Below, in pieces: positions 14,118-26,439 of a DNA stretch of 64,000 nt; position 1 is the first letter of the stretch; each line of letters opens with the position of its first letter. The notes below the pieces were generated by a model. The model was given only the letters and a program-made list of their open reading frames with translations, was not told the DNA's origin and did not search any database. Made by a program: the position numbers and the translations under genes. The stretch is from contig JAODUP010000188.1 of the NCBI GenBank assembly GCA_025642065.1, forward strand, positions 48,501 through 112,500, read 5' to 3'. This DNA comes from Paralvinella palmiformis. Its lineage: Eukaryota; Annelida; Polychaeta; Terebellida; Alvinellidae.

Positions 14118-14159
14118 TTGATCAGCTTTACTGAGTGGCCACTCAATGAAGCTGATCAA
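14118..14159. repeat. 42-bp near-perfect palindrome
   Basis: TTGATCAGCTT at the left and AAGCTGATCAA at the right flank GAGTGGCCACTC; 19 of 21 base pairs match (one of the two exceptions is G-T). It could be a hairpin, a protein dimer site or the collapsed ends of a lost element. Confidence 0.8.
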
Positions 14160-14320
14160 AATGACAGAAATATTATAAGAATTACAGTTTTCAGAGAATG
14201 ATTTAAAATTTAGAAAGAGAATATGCGGTTTAAAAATAGTACATTATCATGATACAGTGCATCTACTGCAGTCTTTCTTCCCTTTAATCCAATAACTACT
14301 TTTGCCAAGAATAAAAGATT

Positions 14321-14347
14321 AACATATCATTAATTAAATGATATGTT
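14321..14347. repeat. Inverted repeat, 10-11-bp arms
   Basis: AACATATCATT and AATGATATGTT are separated by a few A/T bases. It lies about 160 bp after the larger palindrome at 14118. Confidence 0.6.
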
Positions 14348-14626
14348 CATTTTAAATTCAATGTGGTGTTGACTTTTAAGAAGGGTCCAGTCATTATTAT
14401 GTTTCTTGCTTAGATAGGCTTAAATCAGATAAACTTAAGATATAATAGACATATACAGACTTGCAAGTTGCAGTAGCATGAAATGGACAGTTTTAGTTTA
14501 AGCTGATATGTGCTAATAGTAAATATAGTCTAGGAATCCATGGATGGTATTTTTTTATTTGTGCATGGACTTGTATTACTAACTGGTTAATTAATGGTAT
14601 GATATCATATTTTAAGTGAATGCCTC

Positions 14627-14740
14627 CATGGTCTAACTGGTTGCATGCTATGATGGTTAGTCACAGAATGGAACCACCTGGGTTCAATTCTCAGCATAGG
14701 CATGTCTGAAGGATGTTCTATCTTTCAATAGCATATACAA
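14627..14740 (+). mobile_element. SINE family A, 5' half only
   Basis: GCCTCCATGGTCTAACTGGTTGC (A-box), CACCTGGGTTCAATTCTCAG (B-box) and ATGTTCTATCTTTCA are present. The 3' half with the GGCCCATTTAGCC motif is missing. Confidence 0.65.
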
Positions 14741-16024
14741 TCATCAAGGATCATCATCAAGGGTCATTTATTAATTCACAGTACAGAATATTTTGTTTAA
14801 CAAACACTTGTTGTCATTTGTTACAAGCATGAATGTTATAAAAGTTTGTTGAATGGAGTTGCTTAGTAAAATGTTGTCAGCACTGATACATTCATCTGAT
14901 TATGAGGAATAACAACATTCTTAAAGTTTCCATCAGTAATAAATTTGTGTATAAACTCTCTTGAAGTTGAACTACAAATTTGTGTATGGCTCTAACTGAT
15001 ATAGTTGTATGTCATTCATGGCATAATTTTAACAATGCAGTTGCATTAGGTTCTGGGATAATTCTTTGCTCACATTTGTTTACATGGTTTTGTACAGGCT
15101 CTACAGACTTCAGGTTAACCGCATGCAATGAAGTGACGTCAGCATTTAGGAGCTTCCGGAGAAGTACAAAGTTTTATAGTAAAGCACATGTATGCCATGT
15201 AATAACTAATATGGAAGTAATTAGGTGGGATAAGAGGGAAAATTACTGAAAATTAATAGAATGTCTTCAATCCTAACAATATTAGGAAGCCAAGCACCCT
15301 AATCCTGTTATATCAATTTTAATGGTTAAGCTGGAATACATTAAATGGAGCCAGACTGTATTGTATGTCTATTACAATCCACATAATAATTATATTTAAC
15401 TAGATCTAGAATCTAGACTAAGTCTAAGAATGCCATTGTGAGTGCATGACCACAGTGGAAATAAGTATTTTCACTTTCTTCAAATTCTTGTCCTGGTATT
15501 TTAACATATTTGTGTATATAATATAAATAGTATAATGGCTGTATTATATAGGCTGAGACAGTGGAAGTTAAGCTACTATGCCAGTGTGTATCACTGGCAA
15601 AGGATTAAAAGAAGCGGGTACTGAAAAGGTCTAAACCTGAAGCAACTTGTCTAACGTTTACTTGTCTAGTCTTGGACTTGGCCAAGTCAAGCATGGACAA
15701 GAATCATTCAATCACGCAAAATAAAACTCACGTTTTTTGCTGATATTCTGGATCATATTTCTGAAGAATATTTGGCAACGTAGATGTTTTCACACGGCTC
15801 ATGTTGTATTGTCTTAATATTACCACTTTTATTATTTATTATCATGTTATTCACAAGCCTGTAAGATAGTAAATAACAATTCAGCCATTATGCGCCATGT
15901 TGGATGTCTGCAGTCATGTGATCAGTGTACGCATGGAAACCTCAGATCACATGATCAAATATGCGCACGAGTTTCAAAATATGGATTTGGTAAAATTATA
16001 TTTTATCCTGTTGTATCACCAATA

Positions 16025-16025
16025 T

Positions 16026-16072
<47 letters not shown>

Positions 16073-16076
16073 ATAT

Positions 16077-16142
<66 letters not shown>

Positions 16143-16144
16143 CA
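16025..16144. repeat. Compound (TA)n microsatellite
   Basis: (TA)n with TTGTATATTG interruptions, ending in (TG)4. Mirror translations on both strands are artefacts. Confidence 0.95.
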
Positions 16145-16374
16145 CTGTGTGTATAATCTTTTGTAATGTAGACAAATCTGTAAAATTTATTTTCAAAAGT
16201 ACTAGTAACTAGATATAGATCTACATCTAGTCTAACATGATTTTTTTTAAATGTAGTAGAGTTTGTGAAAGACTTAACTAGCCACAACAGTGTGATTAAA
16301 TGCAAATAAAAAATCTAAAACGTATAAAGCATGCAATCAGATTAAAAACATTAGCTTTATGACAATTAGTGAAC

Positions 16375-16880
16375 ACATTTAAATACAAACACACAGGGTC
16401 GGGGTATAAATTGAACTAGCAGTTCCTAGTATATCTTTTGGAGTGGTGTCCCTATCTTTGAATGCATCCCGAGCAATCACGAGGCGTCCCTGATTAGACC
16501 TGGTATTTTTGCACTGATTAAGTCCAATTTTGTCATCTGTGATGAATTGTCCTTGGATCTCAATCATGGTCACTTCTGTATGCATGACAGCGACCAGTTG
16601 GTAGAAGGGCATGTTGTAGCAACAAACTTTGGAGTTGAGCTGATGGCGCCATCCTTCACAATCATTGTTGATCCTGGTGGTTCTGTTAAAAATGAACCAC
16701 GCTGTCTGGGGCTAGATCTTGTTTGTAGTTAAGTCCAGGTGGTCTCTTATATAATGAAGTATAGTTCACAAAGTAGAGTAGAGGCATTGGTGTGACCGGT
16801 GGATCCATGGCAATGATGCTTATGAAAATTGTAGTGATGTGCTCAGCAGGAAGGAATGGCAAAGACATTAGATGGGAATA
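16375..16880 (-). pseudogene. MULE transposase, C-terminal fragment
   Basis: On the minus strand, MSLPFLPAEHITTIFISI (from 16868) leads through PLLYFVNYTSLYKRPPG to a stop near 16686. After a frame change, CEGWRHQLNSKVCCYNMPFY and LVAVMHTEVTMIEIQGQF follow, ending about 16380. The LPFLP start, the (D/E)GW(H)..LN block and PFY.LV.(L/V)(L/M)H.E are characteristic of the C-terminus of Mutator-like transposases. Stops and shifts mark it as dead. Orientation is opposite to the other two MULE relics in the window. Confidence 0.6.
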
Positions 16881-17641
16881 AACTTTCTAACAGAAGGGAA
16901 GACAGAAGACAATCTGGTAGAATCGGCAGCAATGCATCTGCATGTGATAAGGTCTAGTCATTACACATCCATGAGAGCATCATCTCTTCATTACTTGCTT
17001 TGTAGTACTGCTCTGTTGTAATGTTTGTGCTACAACAAACGAGACACCACTTGCCACAGTCATTTATTCAATGACACATGATAAAACCACACTGTGACAG
17101 TGAAGACAATTTATATTTATGGGGCGAATCATCCGATAGTCAATGGGGCAAGGTGTCTAGAAGTGCATGGGGTGGTCTGTCCGATGGGCAATGTGTCTAG
17201 TAGCTGCCTATATCATTATTTATATATCTAGGTGCTTTAGGTGAGATAGGATTCAATTTAGCTCGGAGTCAATTAAACATTATTTTTTCATTTATTTTCA
17301 TTAAAAATATTCGAATAGAACCAATCTCCTTCCAGTGCCACTCACCTCAGACTCGGTGACGATGTATCTGGAATTGACTTGGACCTTTTGGTGCCATCAC
17401 ATCAGTCCATACAGAAAATATACAGCTTTTTCTGGAGCTTATACTTATATACCGTAGTTAGTCCATGCAACCCCAACCCTGGATATTTTCCCCTAGGACA
17501 ATTGCTTATTTCAGACTTATCTTATGTACAGATGTTGATATAAACATTAAACAAACATGGGGCTAGAAAAAGTTAAAAAAAATAATGCACATGGTTATAA
17601 AATAATATTGTATAATGGTACACTCAGTCAAAGCTGTTATG

Positions 17642-17686
<45 letters not shown>

Positions 17687-18206
17687 ACATCTGAATCCAA
17701 TATGATTATATCCTGGATCGTCTTATACACAATGTGTTCATCACAATGTTTAAGGTGTTCTCCATATATACTATTCTTTCCATCTAGACATTTAATAGCA
17801 TTTTCAACTTAGCTAATTTCCGTAACTATATCATTTGTATATTTGGTATCACGTTTTTTTCTGCTAAATGTCTACATCTCTAATACAATTAAGCAGTCGT
17901 TTAAAAATGAGATTGCCACAATTAAGTTATTTCATCAATAACAGTAACATCCTCAATACTATTAGTTAAATGTGTTTAGCCTCCCTGCTAAATATTTTCA
18001 CGTTGTTTTTAAGAACATGTATGCATATTATTTAATATTTTTCTTAATTATGATTCATGAAGCATTGAGAATCTGGCTTCCTTTTGTAACCATGCTAAGA
18101 TTATCCTGTTATTAATGACACAAAGGATATTTAGAGTAATTTAGAAGGATGAAGCTATGACCCATGGATTTCTTAAAATTAAAGACGTTAGACAAAGCCA
18201 TTCATT
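16881..18206. other. Non-coding stretch
   Basis: 17100-17210 has short repeated GGGGC(G/A)A and GTGTCTAG units, then unique sequence and a (TA)n run at 17645-17684. Part of 16881-17060 may extend the MULE relic. Confidence 0.4.
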
Positions 18207-18397
18207 CAGGATGATGATGATTGGTGTTTTACGGCCACTTTTGTGCACATGGTAGGCTAAATGGGCCGAGCGACCTCCAAAGGTAATGAAGTGAAGTCAA
18301 GGATGAAACAACCTTCAGATATGCCCACGCCGGGATTCGAACACAGGTGGTAGCGATCTATAGTCCAACATGCTACCGCTAGACCATGGAGGTGCCC
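18207..18397 (-). mobile_element. SINE family A, near full length
   Basis: In reverse: the 3' (ATC)n tail at 18207, TTTTACGGCCACTTTTGTGC, GGCTAAATGGGCCGAGCGAC, GATTCGAACACAGGTGGTAG (B-box complement), and GCTAGACCATGGAGGTGCC at the head end (18397). Confidence 0.8.
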
Positions 18398-18794
18398 CCA
18401 TTCATTCAGGGCTTCATCTATAACTGCAATTATCATTAATCTAGGGTGATAAAATTCCCTATATAACATGGGGTGTCAGTCAGATATGTCATGAAATCAC
18501 TAATCTTTTCAATATGGAAATTATCACTATTAATGTGCTGCAAGTTTAATATGATTTTTTCCACAGCTTGGTAGCTGATGCTCTCTGGACAATGCTGTAT
18601 GTCTTTTTGGTATCATCAAAAGTGAACAGGATTCTGATTGGAACATTCTCACTAATATATACTTTTGGATCAGATTGCTTAGATACAGTGATGCTGTTCC
18701 GCTCAGTACTTTGAATGTGTGAAACAGGATCTTGTGTGATGATCTGAAACATACAGGAAGCTAGTGCAGCTGGAACAAAACTGGTGTTATATGT

Positions 18795-19989
18795 CAGACA
18801 TGGGGTCAATTCAATTCTGGAATTGGAATTGATGGTCAATTCCAGAATTGGAATTGAAGGTCAATTCCGGAATTGGAATTGATTACTTAAAAAAATAGAA
18901 TTGGAATTGATAAATTTTGAATTGGAATGGTCCTTTTCATTCTGGAAATTCCCGAAGTACTGCCCAACCAGAGGCTAGCTCACGATTGACCCCGGTGACA
19001 AGAATCCAGCTGAACCATTTTCAGCTAGGTCAGAAAACACCGGCTCTGGATATAACCAAAGTCTTTTTCCAGTGATGAAAGTAGATAAGGTTATTAAAAA
19101 ATATATTATAATACTTTACATTAATCCCATGAAATCTCTTCTTTATAGAATGTCCAGATGTCTCCCATAAATACATGAGAAATGAATTAAATTTATATTT
19201 TAGTGTGAGTTTGATAATACGAAATAGCCATCTCACAGCATCTGTATTTCAAATGTTTTTTCTTCTGAAAGATCGATATGAGCTGTCCTATTTGTTAGCC
19301 CACAGTTAGAAATAAGTTGTGAGTTCAATATTTTATATTATAAGCCTGAATATGCTTTCTACATTTCCCCATAAATTTGAAGTGAAGGGACCGGGAACAA
19401 ACAATTATTTCAGTGAATAGTAAATACTGTTCAGGATTTCGCACTGAAAAGGGAGTCATTATTTTCGGACAATTCAGTTCACTTTTGCTTATGTTTGGAG
19501 TCACAACCATCTAATCTGCTTTAAAACTGTCAAATACAGATAATAGTATTTGATTTTATCGAATACCATTCCAGTATGGCAACCAAAGTCAATTTTAATA
19601 GAGTAAAATACTACAAATCATGGCTCCTGTTGACGGTTATTACGAAAGGACTGAAAAGAGATAGCCAGCTCCTGATTGGTCAGTCAATTTACCGAGGATT
19701 GCCGATCTCTATGAAAAGAACCATTGGAATTGAAGTTTCCTACAAAAAGTTAAATTCACAAATTAATTTACTATTCAATTTTTTTATTCAGGAATATTTC
19801 TTCCATGACAATCCTACAAGGAATATAAATACTCGGAGTAGGTATTCCAAGTAGGTACTTGGAATAGGTACTCGGAGTACCTAGTCGTGGTAAAAAGTAG
19901 TAGATAAAAAGAGAAAAATTTGATTTGGAATTGACCAAATGGAATTGAGTGGAATTGGAATTGACAAAATGGAATTAACCCCATGTCTG
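18795..19989. mobile_element. Non-autonomous hAT-type element, 1195 bp, 8-bp target duplication
   Basis: The ends are inverted repeats: CAGACATGGGGTCAATTC at the left and GAATTAACCCCATGTCTG at the right (one mismatch in 18). Both flanks carry the same 8 bp, TTATATGT, at 18787-18794 and 19990-19997. An 8-bp duplication with CAG-type termini is the signature of hAT transposition. The interior has many AATTCC/GGAATT repeats near both ends, a stretch of GAGTAC/GGTACT steps (about 19835-19885), and a more unique core (about 19020-19750). No transposase is visible, so a related element must have moved it. It sits beside LINE sequence at 19998-20650. Truncated relatives occur at 5012-5385 and 43398-43624. 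Confidence 0.85.
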
Positions 19990-19997
19990 TTATATGT

Positions 19998-20660
19998 TCC
20001 CTTTTGCAGGTGCATGTCACCAGACATTCAGCACAGTTCTGTACTTGCTGCAGGCGATTTGTCTGAGATAGGGGGATTTTATATAGTAATGCATTCCCAT
20101 AGTCCAGTTGAGAAATAATAAGGGCTTGGACTAAAGTCTTGCATGTCTCATCATTTATGTACTTATGAAAGTCCAATATTTCTTATTTAATAATAATAGG
20201 ACTTGTATAAAGAATTCACCTGCTTCTCCATTCCTAGAGTATTATTTAATATAAACCATAAACGATAAATTTCTGATAGACAGAAGAATTTATATAACTT
20301 GATCCTCCCTTAATACAAAGATTCTCAGTTTTCTTCAGATATTGCTTGGATGAAAAAATAATGAATTCAGTCTTATTCTTATTCAATTTCAGCATGTTGC
20401 TCTTCATCCAAATACTTATGTCTTCAATAAAGCTTCAAGTGAAAATATATCTGTATAATTGTGTATCATCGGCATAACAATGATATTTAATATTATGCTG
20501 TTTAATAATATCAGCAACTGGTTTGGTATACATACAGTAATTCTTTGGTCTTAAAACGGGTCCCTGTGTCACACCAAAATGAAGACCTACATCTGGTGAT
20601 GCTTTGTCCACAACTGAAACACACTGAGTTCTGTCAGCAAAGCACACCTTTACCCAGGGT
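19998..20660 (-). mobile_element. Non-LTR retrotransposon reverse transcriptase, partial
   Basis: The minus strand gives FGVTQGPVLRPKNYCMYTKP and IKYHCYADDTQLYRY (catalytic YADD near 20465). Then come LVQALIISQLDYGNALLYKI and NRLQQVQNCAECLVT (20115-20020). It stops at the right edge of the hAT element at 18795-19989. The region left of that element (18546-18786) ends with a weak RASATKLWKK-like match to the LINE C-terminus, so the hAT may have split one LINE. Stops are present. Confidence 0.65.
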
Positions 20661-20877
20661 AAGGTCTTTTCCTTGACGAGGAAGCTTCAGGAGAAACATC
20701 ACAACTTCTTTCCAAATAAATGTTGTACTATTCTATAGTGCATATTATCGCAATTTGTCAATAATGTTAACTTTTTATTTGATGCAATTATGATCCCAAT
20801 AGAAACCCGATACCAGGATTCATTTGATTCATTATAAACCAAACTAAAAATCTTATATTCATTTATGTTATTTCAGG

Positions 20878-21600
20878 TTGAGAATGTGCTCCATGTGATC
20901 AACCACAGCCATGAAGCCAATGTTGCCCATGGGCAAAGTTAGGAAGCTTAGGGAGGACCTCAAGGCTATGGCAGCTACTACCAGGAGAACCCCTGGCCAG
21001 CTCATCTCTGACACCACACTTTCCAGAACTGTGGATGTTCATGTAGCATTAGGGGACACTGATGCTCTTAAATGTTTTTCTACATTGCCAGAAGCAAAAC
21101 ATCATCCCAATATGTTGAAGAACCCTTCTACCACTGCTAATCTGACTGCAGATGAAGAGTGGACTACAACTGGGGAAGATGATCTCAGCTCATTTATATT
21201 TGACGACAATGGTGCTGATAACAGGATCTGCATGCTCTTATTTGGTGCAGACACAATTCTACAGCACCTTGCTAGAGCAGATGACTGGATGATGGATGGA
21301 ACATTTGATGTGGCTCCTCATATCTTTGCAGTGTTGTATGTGATACATGCTTCACTTGATAGTGAGTTCTTTATATGCCTTACTCGGTGATAAGTCTGAC
21401 ACCACATATTAGAAACTAGTCACCATGGTGATTGATTGGTGTGATGAGCTTGGGCATCTACCTGATCCACCCTCCATCATCATAGACTTAGAGAAGGCAG
21501 CCATCAAAGCAGTGAGCACAAACTTGGTGACCAAGTACACACACAGGGATACTTCTATCATCTGAAGTAAGCTACCTGGAGGAAGCTCTAAAGCCTGAGG
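20878..21600 (+). pseudogene. MULE transposase, N-terminal and first catalytic part
   Basis: After an acceptor-like TTATTTCAG (20869-20877), one frame gives NHSHEANVAHGQ, the usual end of an N-terminal DNA-binding region. A frame change leads into KVRKLREDLKAMA and a 159-residue open stretch to 21390. It contains DDWMMDGTFDVAPHIF (about 21280-21327), the conserved first-Asp block of Mutator-like transposases, followed by VLYVIHASLDSEFF. After TGA at 21388 the reading resumes with LVTMVIDWCDELG and IIIDLEKAAIKAVS, the second-Asp region. The C-terminal third is absent. Frame shift and stop mean it is not functional. Confidence 0.7.
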
Positions 21601-23189
21601 CTACATAACAGGATCATTCCGTCACATTCACAACAAACATTTTGTTCAGTATTGTATCGTGAATCTCTATACAAGTTACACAGATCGCTACACAATCTCA
21701 AAAGACATCGTGTAAAATGGCGAACCAATATCTGGCATTGTATTTAGTTCAGAATTCTTGCCTCAGCACCATCAGCATGTTGTCCAGCAGATCCACATCG
21801 TCACCTGGTCCAATCTCCGCTGTCTTGGCTGAACGGTAACATTAACAATTACTAAACAAAACTAGCACACATCCAAACCACACCACATAAACATGAATAC
21901 AATACAAACAAACACCAACCAACCAACGGATACTGATAAATCATCTACTTCCATTTTAACTACCCACAAAGTAAACCCAACCAAACCCCACAGTCACAAC
22001 ATCTATGCCCATGTGACCACAACAATAGACTGATTCAATTACCTCTGGCGCCACATTGCGGCTGAATTTCCCACTACGGTCTCAGGTTAGAAGTCTAAGA
22101 ATCACTGTGTTGCATGGCGATTTATGTGTGTAGTGGCCGATAAATTACTTACTGAAAAGCTGTATATAGGTTATTTACCACCTATATTTGGATTTTATTT
22201 ATAGTCCATTAAGGGTATGTGATCTCTAGATCATAATTTTGTATTTAATTGGAATGGCATACACTTAATCCAATAGATATAAGCCAATAAACTATGTAAC
22301 GTTCAGCACGATTTGCATGGCTGTCATGGCGCGACCTGTCTAGTTCAAACTTATTTTTTGTATAACTTTTGCCATCTGACATGACGATGTGAATGGATTT
22401 AATCAATGATCACATAGATTATAATTCAATGGGTGATTACTGTAGCATGGGTGTTTTATGCATGATATTGTGTATTGAAAGTGTTTTTTTTCTTCTGAAT
22501 TAGCCGTTCTTGCAATGTTTATTACATGTAAATGTCAAAGGTGGTAATACTTTAATGTAATAATTTTATTTAATAATATACATGTGATACGTATATGATA
22601 CAAATAAAAATGATATTTCCAAAACTCTACATTAAATATTTAAACAATCTTCATTAAAATAATGATTCTTCATTTACATTCAGCTAAAAGTTTAATTTTA
22701 AAATCATTTATTTAATCCTTTGAAACCCATGCTAAAAAGTCAGCATGAATAACTAAGGTTTAGCTGTGTCATTCAGCTGGAAAGAGCGGTCCGTTCAATC
22801 ATTGGGTTATACATTGATAAATATTGTGTTAAATTCTTTGGAAAGATACCATCGTTCAGCTGAAATACTAGTCTCAGTCTCCGTGTAATATTAAATAATT
22901 TGCTAAAGATGTCCAGTATTTATCGTTAGTGTAAAGATGGCACTTTCCTGTTAACAGTGGGCGTCATAGCTGTTTCTAACCCGAGACGGCAGTTGGTAAC
23001 CAATGCAACGCATTTCGCCTGGATCTGTCTATTGGTTGGCCACAAACCATCAATGTCACAAACGGGCGATTAATAACTCTTCCCAACATCAATCTATCAG
23101 AGAACTATCACTTTACTGCCTGACTCTGTTACTTATATAAAGGGAAACACACTAGATCTATTATATGTATTCTGGTTTACTTATGAAAA
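21601..23189. other. Unassigned, partly GC-richer at 21740-22090
   Basis: On the minus strand 21840-21755 reads RSAKTAEIGPGDDVDLLDNM then a stop, a coding-like scrap that may end a transposon protein. The rest is AT-rich without features. Confidence 0.25.
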
Positions 23190-24836
23190 TGTCGGTAAGC
23201 AAACAACTTGTGTTTTGTAGTATTCCTAGTGGTAGAAGAATTGTACAAGCAGTTCGTTATACGACAGCTGAGAAGTGGCTAAAGGAGGCAGAGTTTAAAC
23301 CGTGGCTGAAGATAGATGACAAAAATGGATCGTTAGAAAATATGTGTGTACGTTGTACGAAAGTCGGAAAAACGGGTCAGGTAACTCCATTCGATCATTC
23401 GTTGAGGAATAACCGACCCAGAGACGCCGCATCGAGATCAGGCATCGAAGCACCGCAAGTCGGAATTCCCCAGCATAGCCAAATTGGAAATCCAGCATAA
23501 CGTTAGTCTTGGGCAGACTTACTTACAGGTACTGTGCTGGAGACAGATTTCCTGTCTTCCGTGAGGAAAGCACAGTATATGTCAGTGCTTTCTGAAGGGT
23601 CAACAGATGTGACCAATGTTGAAAGAGAGCTGTTCTACGTCGCCTTTGTATTTGATGCACTGGTGACAATACGTTTACTGGCCATCTGCGATGTCAAGCA
23701 TGCAGATGCGGCTGGCTAGACATAACTTCTCTTGGCTGTGTTTGAGTAGGGGTGGACAGTGATGTGAAGAAACTGGTGGGGTTTTGTGCGGATGGTGCAA
23801 ATGTGAATCTTGTCAGAGCAGTTGGAGTGGCGTTGTAATTCATTGTCAGCCATCGTTTCGAGCTGGCAGTGAAGGAGTCTTTAAATGGCACTGGTGCTGA
23901 TATAGTAATCAACATGTTGGTTGTCATGCATCTCCTTTACGAGAAGAGCAAAATGCACCCCCGTGAACTCAATACGATTGGAGAAATTATGGAGCAGCAC
24001 GTCCGGAAATTACCCAAGGCCAATAGGACAAGATAGGTGCAGCACAAGTGTCAAACTTGCACGGTTCTTTACCAGAATTATGCGGTGATAGTTGTTCACC
24101 TGCAAGCGCAGGCATCTGAGGAATCAAATGTCCATGCAGCAGACAAGGCAAGCCTGAAGGCTTATGTGAAGAGCCTGAAGTTTGTCTTGTACATACTATA
24201 TATGAAGGTCATCATTGCATCTCTGATGGAGATCTGCAAGAATCCGCAGAAGGCCAGCATCAACTTGTTGTACGTGTCCTCGTGCTTGATGCAGCTAAAT
24301 ACTTCCCTGGACGTCATTCATTAAGCTGCTATAGCACCAACTGCTGCCATGCTAGGCCATCTTGCCAGCATATTGCAGTATGCTGAAGACAACCCGACTG
24401 ATGTCATCTTCAAGGGGGTACAATTGTGCCATGGTGGAGTGGCGGTGGTTAATGTGTTTAAAGCGCAGATGTCCACCCTTGCGGACAAGCTGAAGGACTG
24501 CATGGTCCAACGCTTCAGAGACATTGAATATGATGACAAGATCGGATGCCTAAAGATCATCAAGAGTGCCACCTTCCCCAAGCAACAAGATCTAACTTAA
24601 TTCGTATATGATGTTCTCGCCTCTTTCATCGGTGAGTTCAGGCCATTCCTCGAAGCAAACAACGTCGAGATTGACGAGCTGCACTTGAAGCGGGCAAGCT
24701 TCAAGATCTTCTGCCCACAAAACCTGGCCCTTCTGTCAAGAAGTGATCTGTGGGAGATGGTGAGAAACTACTTTGGCGACACCTACCCCAACTTCGTCCA
24801 TGTCATCAATGTGCTGATGGTTTTTCCTGGTACGTA
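23190..24836 (+). pseudogene. hAT-superfamily transposase, ZNF862/KIAA1586-like, pseudogene
   Basis: Reading the plus strand across several stops gives a nearly complete hAT-like protein. It has an N-terminal region with KPWLKI and a C..C pair (CVRC, a partial zinc-finger-like start). Next come LSEGSTDVTNVERELFYVAF (about 23597-23655), then VGFCADGANVNLVRAVGVAL (about 23777-23838), then FELAVKESL. A long helical middle follows (MHLLYEKSK through LKAYVKSLKFVLYI and MLGHLASILQYAEDNP). The C-terminal part has FLEANNVEID and LALLSRSDLWEMVRNYFGD, which resembles the dimerisation region. Breaks include TAG near 23718, TAA near 23837, TAG near 24034, TAA near 24322 and TAA near 24598. GC content is above its surroundings, consistent with a relatively young insertion. 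Such genes are often domesticated, but the stops here argue against a working protein. Confidence 0.75.
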
Positions 24837-24839
24837 AAA

Positions 24840-26435
24840 AGGTAAAATTTAAGGTTGACAGCAGAGTACTTTTATTTAAAAGCTAGACAATTAAAAGGCT
24901 ACTTTGTAAGCTCTTTAAATATATTGTGATCTGGTCTAAAAAGGAAATCCCATGTTGAGGTCAGTATTATTTATAATACATGTTCACTTACAACATAAAT
25001 ATTTTTTATAATAAATAAAATAAGTAATTAGTGTTTGTAAATTTGTCCAATCTACTATTCCAATCCAATCTACGTATTAGTAAACTATTTGGGGTCATAA
25101 CAAACAAACAAAGTTATACATATACAATTGTATCACTCGTATGTTTTGTTTTTGCACACCCAAAACCTTCATTTCTGGTAGGCCTCTGCAGTATATATCA
25201 CCCAAATATGGATGTATCCTGTCAATGTTACTCACTTGTATTGTACTACAGGTACTATTGGTACTAATTTATAAATAAAGACGACTGTTATTTCTAGAAT
25301 TATATTTATCAATCAAAGTGAGAATTGTTTCTAAATGTACAAAAGAAGTCCCAAGACATAATCTGAACAATATCAACTCGACAATAGCTTCTAATTAGCT
25401 CAATATTAATCCTTAATGTTGCCGTATCAGCTATGTCTATTCAACGTTTCTGTAGTGACTTGATTCTATTGTCTGCACCACTAATTGCTTTTCGTGTGAC
25501 TGCCAAGTAAATTGCGCAATCCACCAACTGCTGACGCACATACTAGTCACTATGTCAAGTTATGCGATGCTAATTATACAAACCATTTGTCTGGATGTAA
25601 TTGCCGCTATTATATATTAGCCTACTACAGGAAGGACAATGACAGAAGGAAAAGTAATAGAAAAAAGTATCAGGAAATCATTTATATATTTACACAAAAC
25701 AACCAATGTCCAATATATTCCCAAACGAATTTATCTGCTTAATTAGGTGTGACACCGGTTATAATAGATGCGTTCTTTTACAAGCATTTTCAGGTTTCAG
25801 ATTAAAACATTAATCGGCTTCTCTCTGGCAATTCAAATTCCTGCAATCAATGTGGCTTTCTTGTTTTCTAACGACATTTATGTTGTGGTTCACCATGAGG
25901 CTTCCTGTTACAAGTGTGTAGTCAAAATCTGTTTTAAAGGCTTTGTGTGCACAAAGTAGTCGTGTAGGAAGAACAAGACGTGGAGGGGGTGTACAAAGAA
26001 AGTTAATTATGCTAAATTGAAATGAAATAATTGTGACCGGAAAGTAAGTCAGAAGAGAATAAGTTGGAAAAGTCACAAATTTGCCTAGGAAATAAAGTCA
26101 CATGAAAAAGTCGCAGAAAAAAATCACAACTTCGATATTATATATTTTATTTATAATTTTTATTGGAATGAAAATATGGGAAAAACAAATCAATGTATTA
26201 AATTCTGACATAATTGATGTTGGTGGTTTAGGCGGATGTTCCAGCTGATACAGGTTGAGAAGTCGACTGTATTGATATTAGGAAAGTTACTTTTATATGT
26301 ATTGCCACGTAAGTCACCGCAGATACATTGTTATTGTAGGTGAAGTTTAGTTAATACAAATCGGCTGGAGATATACGGCAAAAACGAGATGTTGTTCATA
26401 TAATAATACATCGACCAGAGCGCTGTACATAGCAC
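24840..26435. other. Non-coding stretch after the hAT pseudogene
   Basis: No exon or repeat recognised. Short open frames at 25031-26076 lack any domain. Confidence 0.45.
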
Positions 26436-26439
26436 TGAT

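Larger units (their letters stand above)
12541..16010. other. Non-coding stretch with palindromes
   Basis: Contains the SINE at 14627 and two inverted repeats at 14118 and 14321. The 89-codon open frame at 14980-15249 has no recognised domain and no splice support. Confidence 0.5.

Noticed and set aside
15890..16212. Several overlapping open frames with Tyr-Ile repeats
   Set aside because: They run through a compound (TA)n microsatellite and have no supporting domain or splice sites.
19576..19854. A 92-codon plus-strand frame inside the hAT element
   Set aside because: No transposase motif is present, and it runs into the element's subterminal repeats.
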